Below are positions 8,254 through 15,870 of a stretch of DNA of 39,799 nucleotides, in pieces (position 1 is the stretch's first letter; every line of letters starts with the position of its first letter). A program made the position numbers and the translations under genes. The stretch is from Allobosea sp. WAO. Its GTDB lineage: Bacteria > Pseudomonadota > Alphaproteobacteria > Rhizobiales > Beijerinckiaceae. The notes under the pieces were generated by a model that searched no databases, had not been told where the DNA came from, and was given only the letters and a program-made list of their open reading frames with translations. The stretch spans positions 1 through 39,799 of the forward strand of contig NZ_JXTJ01000028.1 in assembly GCF_001509835.1 (NCBI RefSeq), read 5' to 3'.

Positions 8254-9081
8254 TCAGGTGATCCGGCGAACGCTCTCGCGGATCTCCTCCGGCTCGAACA
8301 GGCGCTTCCAGTCCGGCTTCAGGATGGTGTCCTTGCCGAAGACGATCGCCTTGTTGCAGGCGTCGGAGAACACGCCCTGGACCTCCTCGAAGGTCACCGC
8401 GGCGAGGATGTTCATGTGACCGAGCAGGAAGTCGCGCGCCGCTTCGCGCGGCACGCCGCGGGCGATCGCCTCCTCCATCGCCTCGCGCATCGCGTCGAGC
8501 AGCGTGGCGCAGACGGTCTCGGAAAGGCCGGGCTCGAGGATCGCCATCTGCTCGGTGGTGATGCGATGCGAGCGCATCACCGGCGCCCAGATCGTCCGCG
8601 CCACCTCCTCGCCGAGCGCATAATGCGCTTCCGGCCCCTGCATCAGCGCGTTGACGATGTGCTGCTTGGCGGCGATGCCGCCGAAATGGTCGGCCTTGGC
8701 CGCCGGGTCAGTCTCGTCGTTGAAGATCGGCGGATGGCAGGGATGGGTGATGAAATAGGAGATGTCGGCCCGCTCCGGCAAATGGCCGGCATGGGGCGCG
8801 GCGGCATCGAGGATGACGACGATCGTGCCCGAGGCGAGCTTCGGCAGCAGCTCCTTGGCGACCGCGCCGACATGGGTGTCGGGGACCGCGAGGATCACGA
8901 CCTCGGCACCGATGATCGCCTGCTCGGCCGGCACGCAATCGACGCCGTAAGCGTCCTTGACGCGCTGCTGACCGCCCGGGCTGACCTCGACATGGCGGGT
9001 CTCGAAGCGCGAGCCGGCGAGGTTGCGGCCGAGACGCATCCCCATTTTTCCGCCGGCGCCGAAGAGCGCAACCGTGGTCAT
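8254..9081 (-). CDS. apnO: ApnO-like sugar-acid oxidoisomerase (6-phosphogluconate dehydrogenase superfamily)
   Basis: A 275-residue NAD(P)-dependent protein with an N-terminal Rossmann fold (GAGGKMG, 8-14) and a helical C-terminal domain of the phosphogluconate-dehydrogenase C-terminal type. This architecture matches D-apionate oxidoisomerase, which converts D-apionate to 3-oxo-isoapionate. Support comes from context: it heads the TRAP operon and diverges from a RuBisCO-like protein and DUF1537 kinase, the next two enzymes of the published oxidative apiose route. It is cytoplasmic. The predicted GntR operator lies 82-92 bases upstream of its start. A related branched or four-carbon sugar acid remains possible as substrate. 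Confidence 0.75.
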   Translation of the reverse strand: MTTVALFGAGGKMGMRLGRNLAGSRFETRHVEVSPGGQQRVKDAYGVDCVPAEQAIIGAEVVILAVPDTHVGAVAKELLPKLASGTIVVILDAAAPHAGHLPERADISYFITHPCHPPIFNDETDPAAKADHFGGIAAKQHIVNALMQGPEAHYALGEEVARTIWAPVMRSHRITTEQMAILEPGLSETVCATLLDAMREAMEEAIARGVPREAARDFLLGHMNILAAVTFEEVQGVFSDACNKAIVFGKDTILKPDWKRLFEPEEIRESVRRIT

Positions 9082-9162
9082 TCTTCACTCCCTTGGCATG
9101 GATCCGGACGAGCGAACCTCTTGAGTTCGGTCATTCCCATAGAGCCGCGTCGATTGTCAATC

Positions 9163-9173
9163 TGGTATGATGA
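9163..9173 (+). promoter_or_regulatory. Predicted GntR (FadR-type) operator, copy 2
   Basis: TGGTATGATGA, identical to the minus-strand word at 1360-1370, with five of six fixed bases of TNGTNNNACNA. A second partial match (CTGTATGACAT, 9174-9184) abuts it, and TGTCA (9155-9159) / TGACA (9179-9183) form outer inverted arms. It lies in the 134-base divergent gap between the oxidoisomerase and RuBisCO-like genes and could control both. Confidence 0.65.
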
Positions 9174-9215
9174 CTGTATGACATTCTCATTGTCGAAATC
9201 ATCGGAGAGTGCGGC

Positions 9216-10481
9216 GTGGGCAGCCTGCATCGGATCGAAGCGGACTATTGGTTCGAGACGCCGGGCGATCCGCGCCGGACCGCGGAGGTGATGGCGGGCG
9301 AGCAATCGAGCGGCACTTTCGTTGCGGTTCCTGGCGAGACGCCCGAGTTGACGGCGCGCGCGGCGGCGAGGGTCGAACGGCTCGAACTGCTCGACCATGC
9401 GAAGGCCCCGTCGCTGCCGTCGGTCGATCCGGGCGCACCGCCTGTACCGGGCGGTTATCACCGGGCAAGGCTGACCTTGTCCTGGCCGCTTGAGACGACG
9501 GGGCCGTCGCTGCCCAATCTGCTCGCCACCGTCGCCGGCAACCTGTTCGAGCTGCGACAGGTCAGCGGTTTGAGGCTGACCGATATCCGGCTGCCGGCCG
9601 CCTTCGCCGCGGCCTATGCCGGGCCGAAATTCGGCGTCGCCGGCACGCGTCGTCTCGCCGGCGTCCCGGACGGCCCGTTGATCGGGACGATCGTCAAGCC
9701 GAGTGTCGGCTTCGGCCCGGAAGAGACCGCGGATCTGGTCGCGACGCTGGCAGGCGCCGGCATCGACTTCATCAAGGACGACGAGCTGCAGTCGGACGGT
9801 CCGCTTTGCCCGTTCGAGGCGCGGGTGGACGCGGTGATGCGTGTGATCGAGGCCGAGGCCGACAGGCGCGGCCGCAAGGCGATGTTCGCCTTCAATATCA
9901 CCGGTGACCTCGACCAGATGAGGCGCCGCCACGACCATGTGCTGAAGCGCGGCGGCACTTGCGTGATGGCGAGCCTGAATTCCGTCGGCCTCGTCGGCAT
10001 GATCGAGCTCGGTCGTTTCACGCAGCTGCCCATCCATGCCCATCGCAATGGCTGGGGCTACCTGTCCCGCAGTCCGCAGCTCGGCTTCGACTACCGGGCC
10101 TGGCATAAGATCTGGCGGCTCGCCGGCGCCGACCACATGCATGTCAACGGCATCGCCAACAAGTTCAGCGAGCCCGATGCGAGCGTCATCGCCTCGGCAA
10201 GGGCCTGCCGCGAGCCCTTGTTCGAGACCAGGGCCGACGCGATCATGCCGGTGTTCTCCTCCGGCCAGACCGCGCTCCAGGCCCCGGCGACCTTCGCGGC
10301 GCTGGGCTCCACCGACCTGATCTACGCAGCGGGCGGCGGCATCCTCGCCCATCCCGACAGGCCCGCCGGTGGTGTCGCCGCTTTACGCGAGGCCTGGGAG
10401 GCAGCGATGACGCGGACGCCTCTGCCGATCTACGCAGAGACGCATCCGATGCTGGCGCGGGCCCTGGAGCGCTTCGGATGA
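9216..10481 (+). CDS. RuBisCO-like protein, probable 3-oxo-isoapionate-4-phosphate decarboxylase or transcarboxylase/hydrolase
   Basis: A 421-residue RuBisCO large-chain homologue (form IV). It starts at GTG 9216, six bases after GGAGAG. Counterparts of RuBisCO catalytic residues are present: K161 (GTIVKPS), the carbamylated lysine K187 with D189-E190 (DFIKDDE), H276-R277 (HAHRNG), H309 and K316 (HMHVNGIANKF), S348-S349-G350, and the phosphate loop G373-G375. So it is a working enzyme with altered chemistry. With the adjacent OiaK-like kinase and ApnO-like oxidoisomerase it should act on 3-oxo-isoapionate 4-phosphate, either decarboxylating it (OiaX type) or cleaving it to glycolate and 3-phosphoglycerate (OiaT type). 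I cannot separate the two from sequence. No small subunit or Calvin-cycle gene is near. Confidence 0.85.
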   Translation: MGSLHRIEADYWFETPGDPRRTAEVMAGEQSSGTFVAVPGETPELTARAAARVERLELLDHAKAPSLPSVDPGAPPVPGGYHRARLTLSWPLETTGPSLPNLLATVAGNLFELRQVSGLRLTDIRLPAAFAAAYAGPKFGVAGTRRLAGVPDGPLIGTIVKPSVGFGPEETADLVATLAGAGIDFIKDDELQSDGPLCPFEARVDAVMRVIEAEADRRGRKAMFAFNITGDLDQMRRRHDHVLKRGGTCVMASLNSVGLVGMIELGRFTQLPIHAHRNGWGYLSRSPQLGFDYRAWHKIWRLAGADHMHVNGIANKFSEPDASVIASARACREPLFETRADAIMPVFSSGQTALQAPATFAALGSTDLIYAAGGGILAHPDRPAGGVAALREAWEAAMTRTPLPIYAETHPMLARALERFG

Positions 10482-11842
10482 ACGGCCTGCCCGACGGGCC
10501 TCTGCTGGCCTACTACGGTGACGACTTCACCGGCTCCGCGGCGGTCATGGAGGTGATGAGCTTCGCTGGGCTCGACTCGGTTCTGTTCCTCGACCTGCCC
10601 TCGCCGGAGCGTCTCGCCGCCTTCTCCGACCGGCGCTGCATCGGCATCGCCGGCATCGCCCGCGCGCGCCCGCCCGAATGGATGGATGCGCGGCTGCCGC
10701 CGATCTTCGCGGCTCTCGGTCGCGTCCATGCGCCGCTGGTCCACTACAAGACCTGCTCGACCTTCGATTCCGCGCCTCACATCGGCTCGATCGGCAGGGC
10801 CATCGAGCTCGCCCATGCTGCGATACCGGGCGCTTATGTGCCGCTGATCGTCGGCGCTCCGGCGATCGCGCGCTATCAGGCTTTCGGAAACCTGTTCGCG
10901 GGCGCGGATGGCGCGGTCCACCGGCTCGACCGTCATCCCACCATGGCGCGCCATCCGGTCACGCCGATGGGAGAAGCGGACATACCCCGCCATCTCGCCG
11001 CGCAGACCCGCATGCCGATCCGGTTGATCGATTTCATCGCGCTGCATCGCTGCGAGGGGGCAGATCGGCTGGCGGCGATGCTGCAGGAGGCCGCGCCCAT
11101 CGTCGCGCTCGACGTGCTCGACGAGGCCAGCCTCGCCGCCGCCGGCCGGCTGGTCTGGGAGATGCGCAATCAAGGCCGCTTCGTCGCCGGCTCGCAGGGC
11201 GTCGAATATGCACTGGTGGCGCATTGGCGTGCCCAGGGCTGGATCGAGCGCGACCCCGCGCCACGGCGGGTGCCCGCGCTCGAGCGGATCGCCGTCGTCT
11301 CCGGCTCCTGTTCGCCGGTGACCGCCGGCCAGATCGCCCATGCGAGCGCGCACGGCTTTGCGGCGATCGCGCTCGATGCGACACGCGCGGTCGATGCCGC
11401 CGCCTGGCAGGCCGAGACCGGCCGGGTGACCGAGGAAGCGATGCGCAAGCTCGGCGAGGGCGCGTCGCCGCTCGTCTATACCGCGCAAGGGCCGGACGAC
11501 CCCGCCGTCACGGCGCTGGGCGCGGCCTGCGAAAGTGCCGGGCGCTCGACCTCGGAGATCAATGACCGGATCGGTGCCGGGCTTGGCCGGGTGTTGGCCG
11601 GCATTGTCGATGCGGGCGGGCCGAGGCGCGCCCTGATCGCAGGCGGCGACACCTCGGGCCATGCCACGCTTGAGCTCGGCGTGGACGCGCTTTCGGCGAT
11701 CGCGGCGATCGCGCCGGGCTCGCCCCTGTGCCGCGCCTATGCCGCCGATCCGCAGCGCGACGGGCTTGAACTTGCGCTGAAAGGCGGGCAGATCGGCGGA
11801 GCCGACTATTTCAGCGCCGTTCGCAATGGCGGTCCGAGATGA
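10478..11842 (+). CDS. oiaK: DUF1537 four-carbon/branched sugar-acid kinase (OiaK-like)
   Basis: A 454-residue two-domain kinase of the DUF1537 family, which phosphorylates acid sugars with ATP. Seen: N-terminal substrate-domain motif YYGDDFTGSAA (12-22) with D15/D16, KTCSTFDS (91-98), and a C-terminal nucleotide-binding motif AGGDTSGHA near 388-397. The start overlaps the RuBisCO-like stop by 4 bases, and its stop overlaps the GntR start by 4 bases. Beside a RuBisCO-like protein the expected reaction is 3-oxo-isoapionate to its 4-phosphate (OiaK). Family members acting on threonate or erythronate usually sit beside other partners (aldolase or PdxA2-like genes), which are absent here. Confidence 0.82.
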   Translation: MNGLPDGPLLAYYGDDFTGSAAVMEVMSFAGLDSVLFLDLPSPERLAAFSDRRCIGIAGIARARPPEWMDARLPPIFAALGRVHAPLVHYKTCSTFDSAPHIGSIGRAIELAHAAIPGAYVPLIVGAPAIARYQAFGNLFAGADGAVHRLDRHPTMARHPVTPMGEADIPRHLAAQTRMPIRLIDFIALHRCEGADRLAAMLQEAAPIVALDVLDEASLAAAGRLVWEMRNQGRFVAGSQGVEYALVAHWRAQGWIERDPAPRRVPALERIAVVSGSCSPVTAGQIAHASAHGFAAIALDATRAVDAAAWQAETGRVTEEAMRKLGEGASPLVYTAQGPDDPAVTALGAACESAGRSTSEINDRIGAGLGRVLAGIVDAGGPRRALIAGGDTSGHATLELGVDALSAIAAIAPGSPLCRAYAADPQRDGLELALKGGQIGGADYFSAVRNGGPR

Positions 11843-12582
11843 GAACCGACCAACAGGCTGCCGCCGTGACTCCCGAGCCGATCCCGCGCCGCAAACTCTC
11901 GCATGAGGTGCTCGACCGTTTGCTGGCGCGCATCAACGCCGGCGAATTCGCGCCAGGTGCGCAACTCCCCTCCGAACGCGAGTTGATGGACAGCTACAAG
12001 GTTGGCCGTCCGGCGATCCGCGAGGCGCTGCAGCAGCTCGAGCGCTCCGGCATCGTCGAGATCAGCCATGGCGAGCGCGCCCGCGTGGTGCTGCCGACGG
12101 CCGAAGCCATCGTCAGCCAGATGAGCAATGCGGCGCGCTACCTTCTCAGCGTCGAGCCGGGCACGCTCAGCCAACTCAAGGAAGTCCGGCTCTTCCTGGA
12201 GGCGGGTCTCGCGCGGATGGCGGCCGAACGGGCCGATGCCGCCGGGATCGCGCTATTGGCACAACGTCTCGAAGAGCACCGGCAAGCGGATCTCGACGAC
12301 TTCCTGGCGAGGGACGTCGCCTTCCACCGCCAGATCGCCGCGATGAGCGGCAATCCGATCTTCAGCGCCGCGCTGGACGGCATGCTGAACTGGCTCAGCG
12401 CCTATTACCGCACGCTGCTGCGCGCCATCGGGCGGGAGAACACGACCCTTCAGGAGCATCAGCGCATCTTCGACGCCATCGCGGCGGGCGACGGCGATGC
12501 CGCGGCCCAGGCGATGGCCGACCATCTGAACCGCGCCAACGACCTCTATCGTACTGGAAACGCGGACGCTGGAGCGCCCTGA
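11839..12582 (+). CDS. GntR-family regulator, FCD (FadR) subfamily
   Basis: A 247-residue regulator. It has a winged-helix DNA-binding domain at about 14-80 (LSHEVLDRLL...PSERELMDSYKVGRPAIREALQQLERSGIVE) and a helical FCD ligand domain with metal-type residues in DVAFH, EHQRI and DHLNRA. Its start overlaps the kinase stop (ATGA), so it is co-translated with the pathway and likely autoregulated. The duplicated TGGTATGATGA words at 1360-1370 and 9163-9173 resemble FadR-type operators and are its best candidate targets. The inducer is probably a pathway acid. It ends 13 bases before the convergent livF stop. Confidence 0.92.
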   Translation: MRTDQQAAAVTPEPIPRRKLSHEVLDRLLARINAGEFAPGAQLPSERELMDSYKVGRPAIREALQQLERSGIVEISHGERARVVLPTAEAIVSQMSNAARYLLSVEPGTLSQLKEVRLFLEAGLARMAAERADAAGIALLAQRLEEHRQADLDDFLARDVAFHRQIAAMSGNPIFSAALDGMLNWLSAYYRTLLRAIGRENTTLQEHQRIFDAIAAGDGDAAAQAMADHLNRANDLYRTGNADAGAP

Positions 12583-12595
12583 TCTCGCCGCGCGG

Positions 12596-13297
12596 TCAGT
12601 GCTGGCCGAGATAGAGCTCCGCCGCCTTCGGATCGTCGAGGAGGCTCTTCGCGGCGCCTGTGAGCGCCACCTTGCCGCCGTCGAGGATGCAGCCATGGTC
12701 CGAGATCGCGAGCGCCTGGCGCGCGCGCTGCTCGACGACGAGAACCGAGACGCCGAGTTTGGGCAGGCGCCGGATCAGGTCGAAGGCCTCGGCGACCTTG
12801 GCGGGAGCAAGCGCCGCCGTCGGCTCGTCGAGGATCATCAAGCCGGGGCGTGTCATCAGGGCGCGGGCGAAGGCGAGTTGCTGGCGTTCACCGCCGGAGA
12901 GCGACCCGGCACGGGCGCGCTTGCGCTCGCCCAGCAGCGGGAAGGCCTCGAAGAGCTCGCGGATGCGCTGTGCCTGGTCGCGCACGCCGACCACGACCTG
13001 AAGATTCTCCAGGATGCTCATCGAGCCGAAGACGTTAGCGACCTGCGGAACATAGCCGATGCCGGCCGCGATGCGGTCTTCCGTTGCGAGCGGCAACAGG
13101 TCACGTCCCTCGAACAGGAGGCCGCCGGAGACGCGGGGCAACAGCCCTACGATCGCCTTGGCGAGCGTCGACTTGCCGGCGCCGTTGGTGCCGGCGACCG
13201 TCAGGATCTCGCCCTTCTGCAGCGACAGCGAGATGCCGTTGAGGATGTCGACCTCGCCGTAGCCGCCACGGACGTCCTTGATGTCGAGCAAGGTCAC
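12596..13297 (-). CDS. livF: Branched-chain-amino-acid-type ABC transporter ATPase (LivF)
   Basis: A 233-residue ATPase with Walker A GTNGAGKS (36-43), ABC signature LSGGERQQLAFARAL and Walker B LMILDEPTAAL. The short length without a C-terminal extension is typical of LivF. It is last in a minus-strand operon, and its start overlaps the livG stop by 4 bases. It powers the LivH/LivM channel. The substrate class of such systems is wide (amino acids, amides, urea, aromatic acids), so the name does not fix the cargo. Confidence 0.93.
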   Translation of the reverse strand: MTLLDIKDVRGGYGEVDILNGISLSLQKGEILTVAGTNGAGKSTLAKAIVGLLPRVSGGLLFEGRDLLPLATEDRIAAGIGYVPQVANVFGSMSILENLQVVVGVRDQAQRIRELFEAFPLLGERKRARAGSLSGGERQQLAFARALMTRPGLMILDEPTAALAPAKVAEAFDLIRRLPKLGVSVLVVEQRARQALAISDHGCILDGGKVALTGAAKSLLDDPKAAELYLGQH

Positions 13298-14052
13298 GAC
13301 ACGCCTCCAAGATAAGCCTCGCGCACGACCGGATCTTCGAGGACTGCGGCTGGGGCGCCCTCGGCCAGGACCTTGCCGCGATCCATGACCGCGAGCCGCG
13401 GCACCAGGCGGGTCAGCGCCTCCAGATCGTGCTCGATGATGACGAAGCCGATGCCGCGCGCATTCAGCTCCTTGATCCGCTCCATGATTTCACCGATCAG
13501 CACCGGATTGACGCCGGCGAAAGGCTCGTCGAGCAGGATCAGCTTGGGCTGGACCATCAGGGCACGGCCGAGTTCCAGCAGCTTCTTCTGCCCGCCCGAA
13601 AGCTTGCCGGACGGCACGTCGGCGACCTTGTCGAGCTTGAGGAAGGCCATGGTGCGCTCGACCGTCTCGGCGATGGCAGCCTCCTCCGTGCGGACCTGGC
13701 CAGGACGGAAGAACAGGCCAAGCAGGCTCTCCCCGGTCTGATCGGGGGCGGACGCCATCAGGTTCTCGCGCACCGTCAGATGCGAGAACTCGCGCGGAAC
13801 CTGGAAGGTGCGGAGCATGCCGGCACGAGCGCGCTGCGGCGGGGAGAGCGCGTCGATCCGATTGCCGTTCAGTCGAACCTCGCCGGCATCAGCCGCGACG
13901 AAGCCGGAGATAACGGAGAACAAGGTCGACTTGCCGGCACCATTGGGGCCGATGATCCCGAACAGGGCGTCCGTCTCGATGGTCAGACGTACGCCGTCCA
14001 GGGCCCGAAAGCCGCCGAAGGACTTGGTGATGTCGCAGATTTCGAGGCTCAT
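13294..14052 (-). CDS. livG: Branched-chain-amino-acid-type ABC transporter ATPase (LivG)
   Basis: A 252-residue ATPase with Walker A GPNGAGKS (35-42), a LivG-type PREFSHLTVRENLM stretch, signature LSGGQKKLLELGRALM and Walker B LILLDEPFAGVNP. It overlaps livM upstream and livF downstream by 4 bases each, consistent with coupled synthesis of the two different ATPases of the complex. Confidence 0.93.
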   Translation of the reverse strand: MSLEICDITKSFGGFRALDGVRLTIETDALFGIIGPNGAGKSTLFSVISGFVAADAGEVRLNGNRIDALSPPQRARAGMLRTFQVPREFSHLTVRENLMASAPDQTGESLLGLFFRPGQVRTEEAAIAETVERTMAFLKLDKVADVPSGKLSGGQKKLLELGRALMVQPKLILLDEPFAGVNPVLIGEIMERIKELNARGIGFVIIEHDLEALTRLVPRLAVMDRGKVLAEGAPAAVLEDPVVREAYLGGVS

Positions 14053-14933
14053 CGCTTGGTGTAATCCCCCATGAGCCCCTGGGGCCGATAGATGATGAAC
14101 AGGATCAGCAGCAGGCCGACGAGGCCGATCCGGACCGAGGCCATGTCGACCTCGGAAATCCAGGGAACGACGTCACGGATGAAGCGCGAGCCCTCGAGAA
14201 AGGCCATCAGGATGACGGAGCCGATCACTGCGCCGGAGACGCGGCCGACGCCGCCCATGATGATCGCCATCCAGACATAGAAGGTGACGAGCGGGATGTA
14301 CTGCTCGGGCACGATGTAGGTGATGTAGTGCGCGTAAAAGGCACCGGCGATGCCGGCCAGCGCCGCGCCGACCACGAGCACCTGGATCTTGAAGCGCGGC
14401 GGATCCTTGCCCAGGGCCTGCACGGCCTCCTCGTTGTCGCGGATCGCCTCGATGATCCGTCCGAAGGGTGAACCCGCGATCCGGCGGATCATCCAGGCGG
14501 CCGCAACCGTGACGGCGAGGATGGTGGCGAAGGTCGCGATCTGGCCTGCCGCACCGCCGAGGTCCGAATAGAGCCGCGGAATGCCGGGGATGCCCTGCAC
14601 GCCATTGGTCAACCAGCGCTCGCTGGTCAGGATGATCCGCACGACCTCTGAGAAGCCGAGCGTGACGATGGCGAAGTAGTCGTCGCGCAGGCGTAGCGAG
14701 ACCAAGCCGATAGGCCAGGCCGCGATGCCGGCGAGGAGCGCGGCGCCTGCGAAGCCGACAATGAAAGGCGCGCCGTTCATCACGAGCAGCGCGCTGGTAT
14801 AGGCGCCGATCGCGAAGAAGCCGACATGGCCGAAGTTGATCAGGCCGGTGAGACCGTATTGCAGCGTCAGCCCCAGGCTGAGCAGCACGTAGATCAGCGC
14901 GATGATGCCGATCGCGACGAGATAGGCTTCCAT
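14049..14933 (-). CDS. livM: Branched-chain-amino-acid-type ABC permease (LivM)
   Basis: A 294-residue inner-membrane permease with about eight hydrophobic segments. The LivM landmarks are GLTGLINFGHVGFFAIGAY near residues 29-47 and the cytoplasmic loop SPFGRIIEAIRDNEEAVQALG at about 155-175. Its ATG shares one base with the livH stop (TGATG) and its stop overlaps livG by 4 bases. Confidence 0.93.
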   Translation of the reverse strand: MEAYLVAIGIIALIYVLLSLGLTLQYGLTGLINFGHVGFFAIGAYTSALLVMNGAPFIVGFAGAALLAGIAAWPIGLVSLRLRDDYFAIVTLGFSEVVRIILTSERWLTNGVQGIPGIPRLYSDLGGAAGQIATFATILAVTVAAAWMIRRIAGSPFGRIIEAIRDNEEAVQALGKDPPRFKIQVLVVGAALAGIAGAFYAHYITYIVPEQYIPLVTFYVWMAIIMGGVGRVSGAVIGSVILMAFLEGSRFIRDVVPWISEVDMASVRIGLVGLLLILFIIYRPQGLMGDYTKR

Positions 14934-15796
14934 CAGCGCACTCCCTCGACGCGGCCGAACAATCCGCGCGGCCTGACCAGCAGGACGGCGAGCATGATCA
15001 GGAAAGCAATGGCGATCTTGTAGGTGAACCCGACGAAGGGGGTGGAGAACTCCTGCATCGCGCCGAGGATGAGCCCGGCGACGACTGCGCCGACCGGCGA
15101 GCCGATGCCGCCGAGGATCGCCGCGGTGAAGGCCGGCAGCAGCATCTCCCAGCCGAATTCAGGGGTCACGATCGTCTTCATGCCGAGCATCATCCCGGCG
15201 ATGCCGGCGACTGCGCCAGCAAGCAGCCAGAGCGCGACCATGACGCGGCCGGGGCGGATGCCAGAAACGCGGGCAAGGTCGCGATTATCGGCGACGGCGC
15301 GCATCTGCCGCCCGATCGCAGTGAGATAAAGCAGACCGAACACCGCAATCAGCGTCACCAGGGCGACGAGCGCCATCTGCAGGTCGAGCGGCAGGATGCG
15401 AAGCCCACCGAAGATGTAAGGCCGTGCCAGCGGTATCTGGAACACCTGCTGGCCGTGGCCGAAGGCGACGCCAAGCACCGCCCGCAGCAGGAAGGCAATG
15501 CCGATGGAAGCGACGAGAAGCGCGACGACGGAGCGGCCGGCGAGCTTCCGGAACACGCTCCAGTAGGCGAGGAGCAGCACGATGCCGGTTGCACTGGCGG
15601 CGCCAAGCCCGGCGACGATGAAGGAACCGCTGGCCTTGTGAGCGGCCAACGCCGCATAGGCGCCGAGCGTCATGGAGTCACCGGTCGCGGCATTCGGGAA
15701 GCGCGCGATCCCGAAGACGAGCGTGATCGAGAGCGCCGCCAGGCCGATGACGAGGCCCTGGAACAGCCCGTTTACGAAAAGTTGAGCGTAAAACAT
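14933..15796 (-). CDS. livH: Branched-chain-amino-acid-type ABC permease (LivH)
   Basis: A 287-residue inner-membrane permease with about eight spans and the family loop GRQMRAVADNRDLARVSGI near 168-186, plus PAFTAAILGGIGSPVGAVVAG toward the C-terminus. It follows the binding-protein gene after a 74-base gap that contains a strong hairpin, and is coupled to livM by a one-base stop/start overlap. It is part of a heterodimeric LivHM channel. Confidence 0.93.
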   Translation of the reverse strand: MFYAQLFVNGLFQGLVIGLAALSITLVFGIARFPNAATGDSMTLGAYAALAAHKASGSFIVAGLGAASATGIVLLLAYWSVFRKLAGRSVVALLVASIGIAFLLRAVLGVAFGHGQQVFQIPLARPYIFGGLRILPLDLQMALVALVTLIAVFGLLYLTAIGRQMRAVADNRDLARVSGIRPGRVMVALWLLAGAVAGIAGMMLGMKTIVTPEFGWEMLLPAFTAAILGGIGSPVGAVVAGLILGAMQEFSTPFVGFTYKIAIAFLIMLAVLLVRPRGLFGRVEGVR

Positions 15797-15837
15797 GAAA
15801 CAACCTGGTCGAGCATCGCAGCGCCTGGAACCGGCAA

Positions 15838-15863
15838 CCCCTGCAGGCGATGGCCTGCAGGGG
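15838..15863 (-). promoter_or_regulatory. Intercistronic hairpin between binding protein and livH
   Basis: A perfect 11-bp stem (CCCCTGCAGGC / GCCTGCAGGGG) with a GATG loop, 8 bases past the binding-protein stop. Flanking GCAGCGCC and CGCTGC can extend it in an alternative fold. No T-run follows. By position it probably stabilises the binding-protein message or attenuates transcription into livHMGF. Confidence 0.6.
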
Positions 15864-15870
15864 CGCTGCG

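Noticed and set aside
5869..8419. Long plus-strand frames (462 and 445 codons) opposite the TRAP genes
   Set aside because: Histidine/aspartate/glycine-rich shadows of the hydrophobic TRAP permeases and binding protein on the other strand.
9216..10481. True CO2-fixing RuBisCO
   Set aside because: The protein is about 50 residues shorter than form I-II large chains, has no small subunit or phosphoribulokinase nearby, and sits with a sugar-acid kinase, oxidoisomerase and TRAP importer.
10478..11842. Threonate/erythronate kinase (DtnK/LtnK role) for the DUF1537 gene
   Set aside because: The partners of that route (class II aldolase-like, PdxA2-like and the usual isomerase) are missing, while ApnO-like and RuBisCO-like partners are present. 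Kept only as a minor alternative.
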